From: Leptospira perdikensis | Lineage (GTDB): Bacteria > Spirochaetota > Leptospiria > Leptospirales > Leptospiraceae | Assembly (NCBI RefSeq): GCF_004769575.1 | Contig: NZ_RQGA01000003.1 | Coordinates: 186,001 to 250,000, forward strand | DNA length: 64,000 bases | Direction of reading: 5' to 3' | Part shown: positions 19,345 through 28,474 of the stretch, one piece after another | Numbering within the stretch: the stretch's first letter is position 1 | Layout: every line of letters starts with the position of its first letter | Translations under genes and position numbers: made by a program | The notes under the pieces: generated by a model | What the model was told of the DNA's origin: nothing | Databases searched by the model: none | The model's input: the letters and a program-made list of their open reading frames with translations, nothing else

Positions 19345-20856
19345 CTATGTTTCAGAAACCTTTGGAAAAATAAAATGAAATTTAGAACCTTTCCCTGCGG
19401 CCGATTCAATTTGTAGTCGAATTTCAAAATTATCTACAATTTGTTTGACGACAAACATCCCAAGCCCTGTACCCTTTCCTAATTCTTTTGTTGTAAAATA
19501 AGGTTCATAGATTTTATCCAAGGTTTCTTGCGACATCCCTTCCCCATCATCGGTAACAACTAAATGAGAATATTTTTGATCTTGGTAGGAGGAAATTTCT
19601 ATTGTGCCAATGTTGTTTGTGGCATCAGCGGCATTCAAAAGAATATTTGATAATAGTAGAGCAAATTGATCTGAATTCATACGAATAGGAATGTCTTCCG
19701 TTGATTCTTCTCTTTTAATCTGACAGTATTTTAATTTTGCTGTTTCTTTGAATACTTGAAGGACAGAGGAAATTTCTTTGTTTAGATTTAATACTTTGGA
19801 CTGTTCATTAGTTGATTTTAATGATTTTCCTAGTTGTAATAGATTGGAAGTTAACGCTCTTAACTTTTCTGTTTGGTTGAGAGTAACTTTCAGAGCTCTA
19901 TCTTTTAACATAGTGTCTGCATTTTCTCTAGAAGCCATTTCCACAAAACCTTGGATGGCAGTTAACGAATTGTTGATTTCATGTCCTATACTAGCAGCCA
20001 CTACAGATAAAAATGCTCTGCGTTCTGAATGGATGAGTTGTTCTACCATAAGTTTTTTTTGTGTTACATCTCTAATGACACCAGTGTAATATGTATCACC
20101 ATCCAAACTATAAGAGCAAATAGCAATATCGGCTAAAAATGTAGTATGATCAGAACGTAATAATGTGGCATCAGATAATTGGAGTGTAGATTTATTTGCC
20201 TCTTCACTCAAAACCTTAGCAACTTGACTCATATACTTTTGCATTTTATTTTCAGTAAATAGAATCTTAACGGATTGTCCAATTAGATCCAAGGGTATGT
20301 TAAATCGAAACATATCAAAACTTGCTTTGTTTGCAGAAACAATAGTTAATTTAGAATCGATTGTGATTACGGCATCAGAAGTTGCATTGAGTATGGCAGC
20401 ATTTTGTCTGTTTAAATCTAAATTTTGAGTTCTTAGAGCTTTTTCCAGTTTTTCCGATAACATTAATTTTTCTAAATCGGAATCTTTTTGGTTTTTTTGT
20501 TCTAATGCTCGTTTAACAACGGATAGTATTTGTGTTTTGTCTACAGGTTTGGATATATATTCAAAGGCATGATAGCGAATGGCGGATTCTGCTGAGGAAA
20601 GATTTGGATTTCCTGTTACCAAAACAACAGGTAAATTAATATTTTTTTCAGCAATGAATTTAATGAAATCTATTCCCGACATCCCAGACATTAGAATATC
20701 AGAAATTACGACTGAAAAGGATTCCCCTGACGAAATTCTGCGGATCGCCTCCGATGCCGATTCTGCGAGTTCGATCTGATACCCTTCGCGGGATAGAACT
20801 CTTTTTAAAGCGATTCGAATGTCTTCTTCATCATCTATAATTAAAATTTTATCCAT
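19345..20856 (-). CDS. Receiver-PAS-histidine kinase (reverse hybrid)
   Basis: A cytosolic 503-residue protein in the order receiver (about 1-115, with IIDDEED and phosphoacceptor in VVISDILM), coiled linker, PAS domain (about 145-265, ending DGDTYYTGVIRDVTQKK), HisKA-like helices with the H-box ASIGHEINNSLTAI near residue 290, and an HATPase domain (NAADATNN, DDGEGMS, GKGTGLGMFVVK). The receiver at the front suggests it is controlled by another kinase, probably the one encoded just upstream, whose 3' end overlaps this gene. ATG 20856 is preferred; 20862 (ATG-ATT-ATG) is also possible. It sits upstream of the AmgK/MurU-like pair. Confidence 0.9.
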   Translation of the reverse strand: MDKILIIDDEEDIRIALKRVLSREGYQIELAESASEAIRRISSGESFSVVISDILMSGMSGIDFIKFIAEKNINLPVVLVTGNPNLSSAESAIRYHAFEYISKPVDKTQILSVVKRALEQKNQKDSDLEKLMLSEKLEKALRTQNLDLNRQNAAILNATSDAVITIDSKLTIVSANKASFDMFRFNIPLDLIGQSVKILFTENKMQKYMSQVAKVLSEEANKSTLQLSDATLLRSDHTTFLADIAICSYSLDGDTYYTGVIRDVTQKKLMVEQLIHSERRAFLSVVAASIGHEINNSLTAIQGFVEMASRENADTMLKDRALKVTLNQTEKLRALTSNLLQLGKSLKSTNEQSKVLNLNKEISSVLQVFKETAKLKYCQIKREESTEDIPIRMNSDQFALLLSNILLNAADATNNIGTIEISSYQDQKYSHLVVTDDGEGMSQETLDKIYEPYFTTKELGKGTGLGMFVVKQIVDNFEIRLQIESAAGKGSKFHFIFPKVSET

Positions 20857-22639
20857 TATCATCTGTGTGGGCAGGAAGATAGATATCTACCTTGGTTCCT
20901 GTTCCTTCCTTTGTTTTAATATAGATTTCTCCACCATGTTCGGCGATTATCTTTTTTGAAATAGAAAGTCCCAAACCAGTTCCTTGTTTATTTCTTCTTG
21001 TTGTAAATAACGGTAAAAAAACTTTTTCCAATGTATCGTCATCGATTCCAGGTCCATTGTCTTCTACGGAAAACACGACCCATTCTTTTTTTTGATTTTT
21101 AACTAAATCAATACCTAATTCGATTTTAGGGTATTGTCTCGCATTTTCCATTTCGGAAAGAGCATTGATGGAGTTTACCACACAATTGATCAATACTTGT
21201 TCAATTTCCTGCCAACGCACAAAAATTCCCGGTAAATTAGGACCGGCATGCCTTGTAAAATTGATATTTTTCTTTCGGCAACTGACTTCAACCAGTTCAC
21301 TGGTTCGAACCAAAATGTAATAAGGTGAAACGAAATCCCGGTTGGGACTTTCCATCCTTCCTAAATCAAGTAAGGCCTTTACCAAATCTCGGATCCGCAA
21401 ATTTGCAGACTCAACTTTTTTCAAAATATTACGGCGTTCATTGGCATCAGTTTCATCAACAGTAATTAAATCATCTAGATATAAGAGAGCACTTTGTAAA
21501 GGGTTGTTAATTTCGTGGGCAAGGCCGGCGGCAATTTCACCGATACTTGCGAATTTCATGGATTCGACGAGTTGTCGATCCAACCGTTTTGTTTCGGTTA
21601 TGTCGGAGAATACCAACATAACTTTTTTATCATTTGGGTCATATCGCCTTACAGGAATAAAGCGAATTTCAAATGTCCTTTCTTCACCAAGTAGTAAATA
21701 TTCAAATTCTGTTGTTTGTACATTTTGGTTTTCGATAACAGAATCTAATACTCCCATTAATTTTGATTTCATGTTTGTATCAAAAAAATGAAAAATATCT
21801 TCTCCTACTTCAAAAGCAAATACTTGGAATAATAAAAATTTAAAAATAGGTGCAATTTCTAAAATAATTGCTTCCTTGTTGATGATCACAAAACCATTGT
21901 TCATGGTAGCAAAGAATGTTCTTAATTTATCTTCGCCGTATTTAACAATACGTTCTGCATTTTGTAGTTCTGAAAGATCAAGTAAGAGAATGGTAATGCC
22001 CTCGGGTTTTCCTTCTATTGTTGTGATATAACTTTGTAGTTGGAAGGTAATTATTTTCCCAACGTTAGGTTGGAATTCTATAATCCGTTTTGTGTTTCGA
22101 ACCAAAATTTCCTTTTTTACGGATTCTGATAAGGAAAGTATATTGAGTAGGTTGTATGATTGGATGGGGTTTGGAGTTAATCCGAACAAATGAATTAACC
22201 GTGCATTGGCATAAAGTAAATTTCCTTTAATGTCGGCTTGTAGAAACGGAATTTCTAAATTGTCTATGATTTCAGAATTATCATCTGTATACTCATGGTT
22301 CCAATTGATGGTGATCGAATAAATTTCAGTATCAGAATCAAAGAATTCCGTTAACGAGGAAAAATGAACAGAAACAGTAACCTTTTCTGAATTTTGATTT
22401 TTCAGAAACCATTTGTATTCACTTTTTGATTGCGGATGCATATGAATTTCAGAAAGCAAAAGTTCATGATCGTAAAAGAGATTTTGGATTTCCAAAGCTT
22501 TGGGAGATTTAAAGTGTAATCGTTGAATCGTGTTTTCATCGATATATAGGATTTGTTTGGATTTAAGATCGACGAAAACTAATCCATTCTGGGAATGGGA
22601 GAGAAGCTGCGATAATCTTTCAATTTTTAGATTCAACAT
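20849..22639 (-). CDS. Multi-PAS sensor histidine kinase
   Basis: A 596-residue cytosolic kinase without transmembrane helices. Three PAS-like segments can be made out (about 10-100, 120-225 and 240-350, the last ending DKKVMLVFSDITETKR), then the H-box SIGEIAAGLAHEINNPLQSAL near residue 370 and a complete HATPase domain (NCVVNSINAL, VEDNGPGID, KQGTGLGLSISKKI). It most likely signals to the receiver of the following gene, which it overlaps by 8 bases. The sensed signal is unknown. The start at 22639 is divergent from the hydrolase gene with little room between. Confidence 0.9.
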   Translation of the reverse strand: MLNLKIERLSQLLSHSQNGLVFVDLKSKQILYIDENTIQRLHFKSPKALEIQNLFYDHELLLSEIHMHPQSKSEYKWFLKNQNSEKVTVSVHFSSLTEFFDSDTEIYSITINWNHEYTDDNSEIIDNLEIPFLQADIKGNLLYANARLIHLFGLTPNPIQSYNLLNILSLSESVKKEILVRNTKRIIEFQPNVGKIITFQLQSYITTIEGKPEGITILLLDLSELQNAERIVKYGEDKLRTFFATMNNGFVIINKEAIILEIAPIFKFLLFQVFAFEVGEDIFHFFDTNMKSKLMGVLDSVIENQNVQTTEFEYLLLGEERTFEIRFIPVRRYDPNDKKVMLVFSDITETKRLDRQLVESMKFASIGEIAAGLAHEINNPLQSALLYLDDLITVDETDANERRNILKKVESANLRIRDLVKALLDLGRMESPNRDFVSPYYILVRTSELVEVSCRKKNINFTRHAGPNLPGIFVRWQEIEQVLINCVVNSINALSEMENARQYPKIELGIDLVKNQKKEWVVFSVEDNGPGIDDDTLEKVFLPLFTTRRNKQGTGLGLSISKKIIAEHGGEIYIKTKEGTGTKVDIYLPAHTDDNG

Positions 22640-22700
22640 TATGATAAAATACTTTTACCAAAGCCTTTTTAGAAACTATCAGTCCCAGAGACGTAAATCA

Positions 22701-23510
22701 ATGAAAAATATGGGTGGTATACCGTCTTTCGTTGATATGGGTGGACATAGAATCTTTTACTGGAAATTTGGAAATGGCAACCAAAAACCAATCGTTTTTT
22801 TCCACGGTTTATTAGATGAGAGTTTTGGGTTCCGAAGAGTCGTTAAAGAACTGTTAGATGACGGTTTTCCGCTTTATATCTTTGATTTGCCAGGGTATGG
22901 GCAGAGTAAGTTGCCACTTGTAAAGTATTTATACCAAATAGATGTTTGGGCAGACTTACTCCTAGAATGTTTTCAAAAGTTAGAATTAAAAGACATTTGC
23001 CTCGTGGGGCATTCTATGGGTGGGCTCACTTCCCAACATTTGGTCCTAAAGGATCTTCAAAAAAGAGTCAAAAAACTAATCCTTTTGGCACCCGGTGGAA
23101 TTCCCCATCCAGAACGAGAAAGGATGCGTAAGATACTTTTTCCAAAAACGGAAAAACAAGTAGTTTTGTTACTTCGTTATCTTTATGGAGAAGAATTTCC
23201 GGAACCTGGATATCTTTTTCGTCATACTCTTGTTACAATTTGGAATGAAAAACCGAATGAATACCTGCAAGAAAATACCTTAAGAAGGGAAGATGAGATT
23301 TTTTTTGATTCAAAAATGAAAGGGATCAAAATTCCTACATTAATTTTGGCTGGCGCGGAAGATGAAATCACCCCGCCGTTTATGATGAAAAAAATGAAAT
23401 CGTATATCAAAAAAAGTAAATTGGTATGGATTCCAAAAGTGAGACATGCAATTCATTTGGAAAAACCAGACATTGTTGCTAGCAACATCAGAATATTCTA
23501 TAATTCTTAA
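22701..23510 (+). CDS. Alpha/beta hydrolase
   Basis: A 269-residue serine hydrolase. The oxyanion segment VFFHGLLDES, nucleophile elbow LVGHSMGGLTS, acid residue in AGAEDEITPP and the histidine in VPKVRHAIHLEKPD form a complete triad. The substrate is not predictable; esterase or lipase-like activity on a lipid ester is common in this group. The start is uncertain: ATG 22701 begins close to the conserved domain, while ATG 22641 would start one base from the divergent kinase start codon with no ribosome site. It is convergent with the ferredoxin gene, the stops being adjacent. Confidence 0.85.
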   Translation: MKNMGGIPSFVDMGGHRIFYWKFGNGNQKPIVFFHGLLDESFGFRRVVKELLDDGFPLYIFDLPGYGQSKLPLVKYLYQIDVWADLLLECFQKLELKDICLVGHSMGGLTSQHLVLKDLQKRVKKLILLAPGGIPHPERERMRKILFPKTEKQVVLLLRYLYGEEFPEPGYLFRHTLVTIWNEKPNEYLQENTLRREDEIFFDSKMKGIKIPTLILAGAEDEITPPFMMKKMKSYIKKSKLVWIPKVRHAIHLEKPDIVASNIRIFYNS

Positions 23511-23744
23511 TTACTCTCCGTCGTCCCCTATAGCGTCTACAGGGCACATCGCCATCGCTGCTTTTGCTTGTTTTTCCTCTGTCGGGTTTGTTGGTTGGTT
23601 TTTAAAGAAAATGTGACTTTCGTCCTCGTTGTACTGTAAAAGGTTCGGGGCTTCCTTAATGCAGTCGCTGCAGGGCACACAGGTCTGGTCGACATAGTAT
23701 TTTCCTGGGACATTTTCCGGTTGTTTGCTACTTTTATCTGCCAT
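23511..23744 (-). CDS. Small [4Fe-4S]-type ferredoxin
   Basis: A 77-residue ferredoxin. The cluster ligands are CVPCSDC (C-x2-C-x2-C) at the N-terminus and the lone C-P in AMCPVDAIGDD at the C-terminus, enough for one cluster, with the middle of the protein replaced by a hydrophilic loop instead of a second set of cysteines. It is an electron carrier for an unidentified partner; the small acidic form resembles those serving P450s or oxidoreductases. It is divergent from the receiver gene (49-base spacer) and adjacent, stop to stop, to the hydrolase. Confidence 0.9.
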   Translation of the reverse strand: MADKSSKQPENVPGKYYVDQTCVPCSDCIKEAPNLLQYNEDESHIFFKNQPTNPTEEKQAKAAMAMCPVDAIGDDGE

Positions 23745-23793
23745 AGAGTATTTTTACTTTTTAACAGACCCCCCCTTATAAAATAAAGCATAT

Positions 23794-24159
23794 ATGACGA
23801 AAAAGAACATCCTCATCGTCGAGGATGAACCCTTCCTCGGACTCAATATCAAACAGAAAATCGAATCCTTTGGTTTTCATGTGATTGCGGTTGTGCCTTC
23901 TGGGGATGAGGCCTTCCAAATAGTTTCGGAAAAAGTTCCGGATCTTATACTGATGGATATCAATCTGGAAGGTCCTTTGGATGGGATTGATACAGCCGAA
24001 TCTTTACGTGAGCAGTTTTCCGTGCCTGTACTATTTTTGACAGGATTTTTGGATGATACAGCCAAACAAAGAATAGACCTGAATCCGTCTTATGCGTATT
24101 TAATGAAGCCCTTTACTACGGATCAATTAAAAGTGGCAGTTTCCAGTTTTACCAATTAA
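23794..24159 (+). CDS. Stand-alone response-regulator receiver
   Basis: A 121-residue receiver. Acidic residues ED(E) at 10-12, phosphoacceptor D55 in LILMDINLEG, T83 (FLTGF) and K105 (YLMKPF) are all in place. The motif MDINLEGPLDGIDTAE is typical of the subgroup found as single domains or at the front of PAS kinases. With no output domain it probably works by protein contact in a phosphorelay. Convergent with tlyA, overlapping by 4 bases. No kinase is adjacent; the orphan kinases in this window are possible partners. Confidence 0.9.
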   Translation: MTKKNILIVEDEPFLGLNIKQKIESFGFHVIAVVPSGDEAFQIVSEKVPDLILMDINLEGPLDGIDTAESLREQFSVPVLFLTGFLDDTAKQRIDLNPSYAYLMKPFTTDQLKVAVSSFTN

Positions 24160-24938
24160 AGATTTTCGACAGAACTTTTCCATTCCCATCGAATTAAAAA
24201 TTCCCGATTCCCATCAGCACCTTGGATGGGGGATTCAGCCAGTCCTAAAAATTTTATATTAGAATCCAGTTTTTTGATCTTTCGCCAAACCGATCGTATC
24301 GTATATCCTATATTATGCGAAGATTTCAAAACACCTCGATCCAATTTAGATGGATGGACTTCAAATTGTGGTTTGAATAAAGAAATACCTTGCCAAACAA
24401 TTTTGGGACTCGATTGAAATAAAATGACAAGTGATCCAAAAACAGGAACCAAAGAGATAAAACTTAAATCCATAGTGATCCATGTTTCTGGTGTCAACGG
24501 CTCTAGTTGGGGTATGGTTAAATCTTTTAAGTGCGTGCGGTCAAAAACTGTAACTTTCGGATCATTCGCAATCTTTTGTGCCAATTGGCCATAACCAACG
24601 TCTACTGCAATGACACGGGAAGCCCCCTTTTCTAAAAGTACCTGACAGAATCCCCCTGTCGAGGAGCCCAGATCAATACACGATTTGTGTTGAACATTCA
24701 CATTGGAAAAAACATCGAAAGCACCTAGAAGTTTGTAGGCCCCTCGTGATACGTAGGTTTTGATTTTTTCTTTGGTACGAACAATATCTTTAGTGGAGAT
24801 ATTTGTTCCCACTTTAGAAATAACAACATCGTTTACGAGGACAGAACCTGATAAAATGAGAGACTGTGCAATTTTTAAATCAATCGCATAACCTGCGCGA
24901 ACGAGGTAGTCATCGAGTCTAATTTTTTCTTTCGGCAA
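24156..24938 (-). CDS. tlyA: TlyA-family rRNA 2'-O-methyltransferase
   Basis: A 260-residue protein with an N-terminal S4 RNA-binding domain (IRLDDYLVRAGYAIDLKIAQ) and a C-terminal FtsJ/RrmJ-type methyltransferase with SAM motif CIDLGSSTGGFCQVLLEKGA. In mycobacteria TlyA methylates 16S and 23S rRNA and sets capreomycin sensitivity; some homologues are annotated as haemolysins. The conserved K-D-K-E tetrad is partly visible (SRGAYKLL, ITMDLSFISL, KPQFEV). Its start overlaps the end of the prenyl synthase gene by 20 bases, so it is the last gene of the argG-to-tlyA run. Confidence 0.92.
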   Translation of the reverse strand: MPKEKIRLDDYLVRAGYAIDLKIAQSLILSGSVLVNDVVISKVGTNISTKDIVRTKEKIKTYVSRGAYKLLGAFDVFSNVNVQHKSCIDLGSSTGGFCQVLLEKGASRVIAVDVGYGQLAQKIANDPKVTVFDRTHLKDLTIPQLEPLTPETWITMDLSFISLVPVFGSLVILFQSSPKIVWQGISLFKPQFEVHPSKLDRGVLKSSHNIGYTIRSVWRKIKKLDSNIKFLGLAESPIQGADGNREFLIRWEWKSSVENL

Positions 24939-25842
24939 TGTATTTAGGTAATCCTAAAAAGAATTCATTGTTTAAGGAAGGAACACCTGTAACAAGAGAG
25001 ATTGCTTTTTCCAGGGACTCATTTTTGAATCTTTTTGCAGTATCCATACCATAAAGGCCCGGGTAGGTGAGTTTACCGGCTTTGGCATCTTTACCAGGAG
25101 TTTTTCCAAGGTCCTCCAGGTTTCCTTCTACATCTAAAATATCATCGGTAATTTGGAATAATAAACCAATTTCTTTCGCATAACTAGAAATCACAGAATT
25201 CCTTTCTTTCCAATCGGGTCGGAGTCGATTTCCCAATAGGAAGGATGCCTCGATGAGAGCTCCCGTTTTCTTTTCATGGATGGATGTGAGTTTAGATTCT
25301 TTATCTTTGGAACTTGGATTTTTTTCTTCTTCGATATCTTCCATTTGTCCAAGAATCATCCCTTGGATTCCGGCACCAGCATGAAGGATCTGAATACAAT
25401 CCCGGATGGTGTTTGAGTCGGTGGCCTCAATCAAAGATAACAAATAGAAACTAATCGAATTGAGAGTGTCTCCAGCAAGGATGGCAGTGGCCTCATCAAA
25501 CTGAATATGGCATGTAGGTAAACCGCGACGTGTGTCGTCGTTGTCCATTGCAGGTAAGTCATCATGAATCAAAGAATAGGTATGAATACACTCTACTGCC
25601 AAGGCAGCTAAGTAAACTGACTTATGATCTTTAAGATTGATCTCTTCCGGTAAGTTACTTGAATTAAAAAAAGAATTTAGAACAAAAATGGGTCGGATAC
25701 GTTTTCCGCCGGCTCGTAAGCTATACAAACATGCTTCTGTTATGCGAGTGTTAGGAGAAAATAATTCTTTTGTATAAGATTCAAAAAAAGAATCAAAGAG
25801 TTGTTTGGAGGTTTTTAGAATTTCTGAAAAAGGTGCTAACAC
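24919..25842 (-). CDS. ispA: Polyprenyl (farnesyl/geranyl-type) diphosphate synthase
   Basis: Condenses isopentenyl diphosphate with allylic diphosphates to make C15 (or C20) prenyl diphosphate for quinones and undecaprenyl carrier. Both aspartate-rich motifs are intact: FARM in IHDDLPAMDNDDTRRG near residue 90 and SARM in FQITDDILDVEG near residue 225, with GGKRIRP at the front. The 307-residue length fits the short-chain FPP class. The start is a GTG at 25842 with no good Shine-Dalgarno sequence; overlapping hairpins lie just before it. The exact chain length is not provable from sequence. Confidence 0.93.
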   Translation of the reverse strand: MLAPFSEILKTSKQLFDSFFESYTKELFSPNTRITEACLYSLRAGGKRIRPIFVLNSFFNSSNLPEEINLKDHKSVYLAALAVECIHTYSLIHDDLPAMDNDDTRRGLPTCHIQFDEATAILAGDTLNSISFYLLSLIEATDSNTIRDCIQILHAGAGIQGMILGQMEDIEEEKNPSSKDKESKLTSIHEKKTGALIEASFLLGNRLRPDWKERNSVISSYAKEIGLLFQITDDILDVEGNLEDLGKTPGKDAKAGKLTYPGLYGMDTAKRFKNESLEKAISLVTGVPSLNNEFFLGLPKYIAERKN

Positions 25843-25851
25843 AGGAAAGAC

Positions 25852-25887
25852 CGGTTCTATTTAAAGAACCGATCGTTTGGTCGGTTC
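25852..25887 (-). promoter_or_regulatory. Two mutually exclusive hairpins between ndk and the prenyl synthase gene
   Basis: Three copies of the GAACCG/CGGTTC hexamer allow two competing stems in the 49-base gap. Stem A pairs 25866-25872 with 25881-25887 (7 bp, 8-base loop); stem B pairs 25852-25858 with 25865-25871 (7 bp, 6-base loop). They share 25866-25871, so only one can form. On the message strand stem A is followed by TTTAAAT, terminator-like but weak. It may be a plain intergenic terminator or a simple attenuator in front of the GTG-started synthase gene. Confidence 0.4.
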
Positions 25888-25891
25888 GAAC

Positions 25892-26305
25892 TTAGTTAAG
25901 TTCATACCCTTTGAAGAAAAACGCAATTTCTTGAAGAGCGTTTGCAACAGAGTCAGAACCGTGAACGGCGTTAGCTTCTTTGCTTTCCGCAAATAACGCA
26001 CGGATGGTTCCTGCTTTTGCTTCTTTCGGGTCAGTTGCGCCAATCACATCTCTCCAATGAGCAACAGCGTTGTCTCTTTCTAGAGCACAAGCAACGATAG
26101 GGCCGGATGCCATGTATGTGCAAAGGTCATTGTAGAAGGGACGAGCCGCATGAACTGCGTAAAATTGTTTTGCGTCTTCGAGGCTGAGTTTTAAGGATTT
26201 CAGTCCTAGGATTTTAAATCCTTCTTTTTCAATTCTTTGAAGGATGTCACCGATGTGTTTGTTTTTCACAGCATCGGGTTTAAGCATGATAAAAGTTCTT
26301 TCCAT
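25892..26305 (-). CDS. ndk: Nucleoside diphosphate kinase
   Basis: Transfers phosphate from ATP to NDPs via a phosphohistidine. The protein has the normal 137-residue length, starts [13 protein letters not shown] and contains the active-site segment [20 protein letters not shown] with the catalytic histidine near residue 115. It forms part of the reverse-strand run argG-coaD-antiporter-ndk-prenyl synthase-tlyA, 42 bases downstream of the antiporter gene. Confidence 0.98.
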   Translation of the reverse strand: MERTFIMLKPDAVKNKHIGDILQRIEKEGFKILGLKSLKLSLEDAKQFYAVHAARPFYNDLCTYMASGPIVACALERDNAVAHWRDVIGATDPKEAKAGTIRALFAESKEANAVHGSDSVANALQEIAFFFKGYELN

Positions 26306-26347
26306 ATCTCCAGTACCTTAGAGAAACCCAAAAAAGCAATCGAATCT

Positions 26348-28456
26348 TTAGGTGGTTAAAAAACGAACCAAAAGGAAGGAGGTGGGTAGGAGATCCATTT
26401 TTTCAAATCCCATTTCTTCCCAAACATTCAAATCGATGAGGATGAGTGAATACCCTGTGATTTTATTCAGAGAAATTGGGTAAGGATTCAAATCTGTTTC
26501 GGGTTGGATTAGGTCTTCCACTTTGATTTTGTTCGACTTCATTCCTTTCAGTGAAGTTAGTTTTTGAGAAAAACCAAGGATTGGATCTTTTTCTCCCTTA
26601 TAGAGAATGGCCACTTTTTCCACAGACTCGAGACCATTGTCGATGAGAACCCCAACCGTTGCAGGACAATAGTTTAGAATTCCTTTGATTTTACCACCCG
26701 TGTAACTGCGGGAAAATAATGGTTTGGCGGCACCGATGAGTAAAGTGTCAGTATGTTTGATTTTGGCAAAATTGACAATTTCATAAGTTACATTGTCCGT
26801 GATGCGGTATTCCGTTTGGACTTGGATTCCCATACTAGATCCTGTTTGGCGAATGGCTTCAAAACTAGCATCACGATAGCGACGAATTTCTTCGTTGGAA
26901 AGGGAATCGTTTGGTGAAATGTGAAGTGCAGTAATTTCTAAATTTTTCTTTTGGTTACCAGAAAGTGAATAGGTAAGACGAACTAAACTTTTTCCCATTT
27001 TCTCTTGAGCAAAAGCCACTAACACTCGTAATTTGTCATCTGAAGGTTTTTCAGTGGTCACTCTTTTTTCTGATTTAGAGAAGAACTTTTGAATCCCATC
27101 TAGGAGTGGCCCTGTGGAGAGAGTGGTCACTAGGGCCATAAGGACAAAAACAGCAAAGATCTCAGGACTTAAAATTCCAAGATCATAACCAATATTGAGA
27201 ACCACAAGTTCCATAAGACCTCGTGTATTCATGAGAGCACCAATGGAAAGTGCATCCTCCCAATTGGAACCTGAAACTTTTGCAGCAAAAGCACTTCCTA
27301 CAAATTTTCCAACAACCGCAACAAGTATGACCAAACCAAAAACCAACCAAAGGTGGGAACCATTGAGAAGGCCAATTTCTGTTCTAAGCCCAGTGATGAC
27401 AAAGAAAATTGGCAAAAATAAAATGACGGCAATGTCTTCGATCTTTTCTGCAATGAGTTTTTTTAGATTTCCTTCAGCCGGCATAATGACTCCAGCAAGG
27501 AAGGCTCCAAACAAAGCATGAATTCCGATTACTTCTGTTGTCAGAGAAGATAAGAAAAGTATCATTAAGATAAGGGCCACAGCAGTTCGTGTTAGGTTTT
27601 CACGAGAGATATAAATGGAACCCAATCGTTTAAGAAATGGCGCTACCAGATAAATCATAGTTAGGATATAAGCAAAGGACAATCCAATGGTAAACAGTGC
27701 TGTATTGAGATTTCCTGCTTTGGAAATGGTAACGATGACCGCAAGTAAGATCCAAGCTGTGATATCGTCAGCAGCAGCACAAGTGAGAACCATAGCCCCA
27801 AGTGGTGTCCTAGTGAGGTTTCTTTCCTGCAGGATCCTTGCAAGCACTGGAAAGGCAGTGATACTCATGGCAATTCCCATAAAGAGGGAAAAAGATAGAA
27901 AACCTACATTTTCTGGTGCATAGTCAGTATAAAAATAATAGGCCAAAATCATTCCTAAAAAGAAAGGAAATATGATACTGGCGTGGCTTATAATGATGGC
28001 AGAGTGAGCTTTATTTTTGAGAACAGAAAGGTCAAGTTCCATCCCAATGATGAACATAAAAAGGACCATACCAATTTGGCTTAAAGTTCCTAGTGTTGGT
28101 AAACTTGCCTGCGGAAACAAAAAGCCCATGGTATCTGGGAAGTAGTAACCGAGAAGTGATGGTCCAAGTAAAATCCCTGCAACAATCTCACCCATCACAG
28201 ACGGTTGTTTGAGTTTACGAGAAAATATATAACCTACAAATCTTGCAGATCCGCAAACGATGATGATCTGAAGGAAAAGAAGAGGGAGTGGGTGATGGAA
28301 CCGGGTGAAAAAATTCTCCGTATCCAATTGTTCATTTGTTACAAGAACGATATTTTTAGCAGATTCTAAAAGGTTCCCTGCTTCAATGAGGAAGTAACCA
28401 AGAGAACCAAATAGAAGTAAGGTGAAACCATAGAAAAAAGATGAACGTATTCTCAT
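26348..28456 (-). CDS. CPA2-type cation:proton antiporter with C-terminal USP-like domain
   Basis: A 702-residue membrane protein of the KefB/NhaS monovalent cation:proton antiporter-2 class. About a dozen helices occupy the first ~450 residues, starting with a separate N-terminal helix, and include GEIVAGILLGPSLLGYYFP, ITAFPVLARIL and CAAADDITAWILLAV, the last two carrying the conserved aspartate pair. The remaining ~230 residues are a soluble domain resembling universal-stress/nucleotide-binding folds (LRVLVAFAQEKMGKSLVRL), a likely cytoplasmic gate. It exchanges Na+ or K+ for H+; ion and direction are not readable. Downstream of coaD by 18 bases. Confidence 0.9.
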   Translation of the reverse strand: MRIRSSFFYGFTLLLFGSLGYFLIEAGNLLESAKNIVLVTNEQLDTENFFTRFHHPLPLLFLQIIIVCGSARFVGYIFSRKLKQPSVMGEIVAGILLGPSLLGYYFPDTMGFLFPQASLPTLGTLSQIGMVLFMFIIGMELDLSVLKNKAHSAIIISHASIIFPFFLGMILAYYFYTDYAPENVGFLSFSLFMGIAMSITAFPVLARILQERNLTRTPLGAMVLTCAAADDITAWILLAVIVTISKAGNLNTALFTIGLSFAYILTMIYLVAPFLKRLGSIYISRENLTRTAVALILMILFLSSLTTEVIGIHALFGAFLAGVIMPAEGNLKKLIAEKIEDIAVILFLPIFFVITGLRTEIGLLNGSHLWLVFGLVILVAVVGKFVGSAFAAKVSGSNWEDALSIGALMNTRGLMELVVLNIGYDLGILSPEIFAVFVLMALVTTLSTGPLLDGIQKFFSKSEKRVTTEKPSDDKLRVLVAFAQEKMGKSLVRLTYSLSGNQKKNLEITALHISPNDSLSNEEIRRYRDASFEAIRQTGSSMGIQVQTEYRITDNVTYEIVNFAKIKHTDTLLIGAAKPLFSRSYTGGKIKGILNYCPATVGVLIDNGLESVEKVAILYKGEKDPILGFSQKLTSLKGMKSNKIKVEDLIQPETDLNPYPISLNKITGYSLILIDLNVWEEMGFEKMDLLPTSFLLVRFLTT

Positions 28457-28474
28457 AAAGTCCTCATTTTCGCC

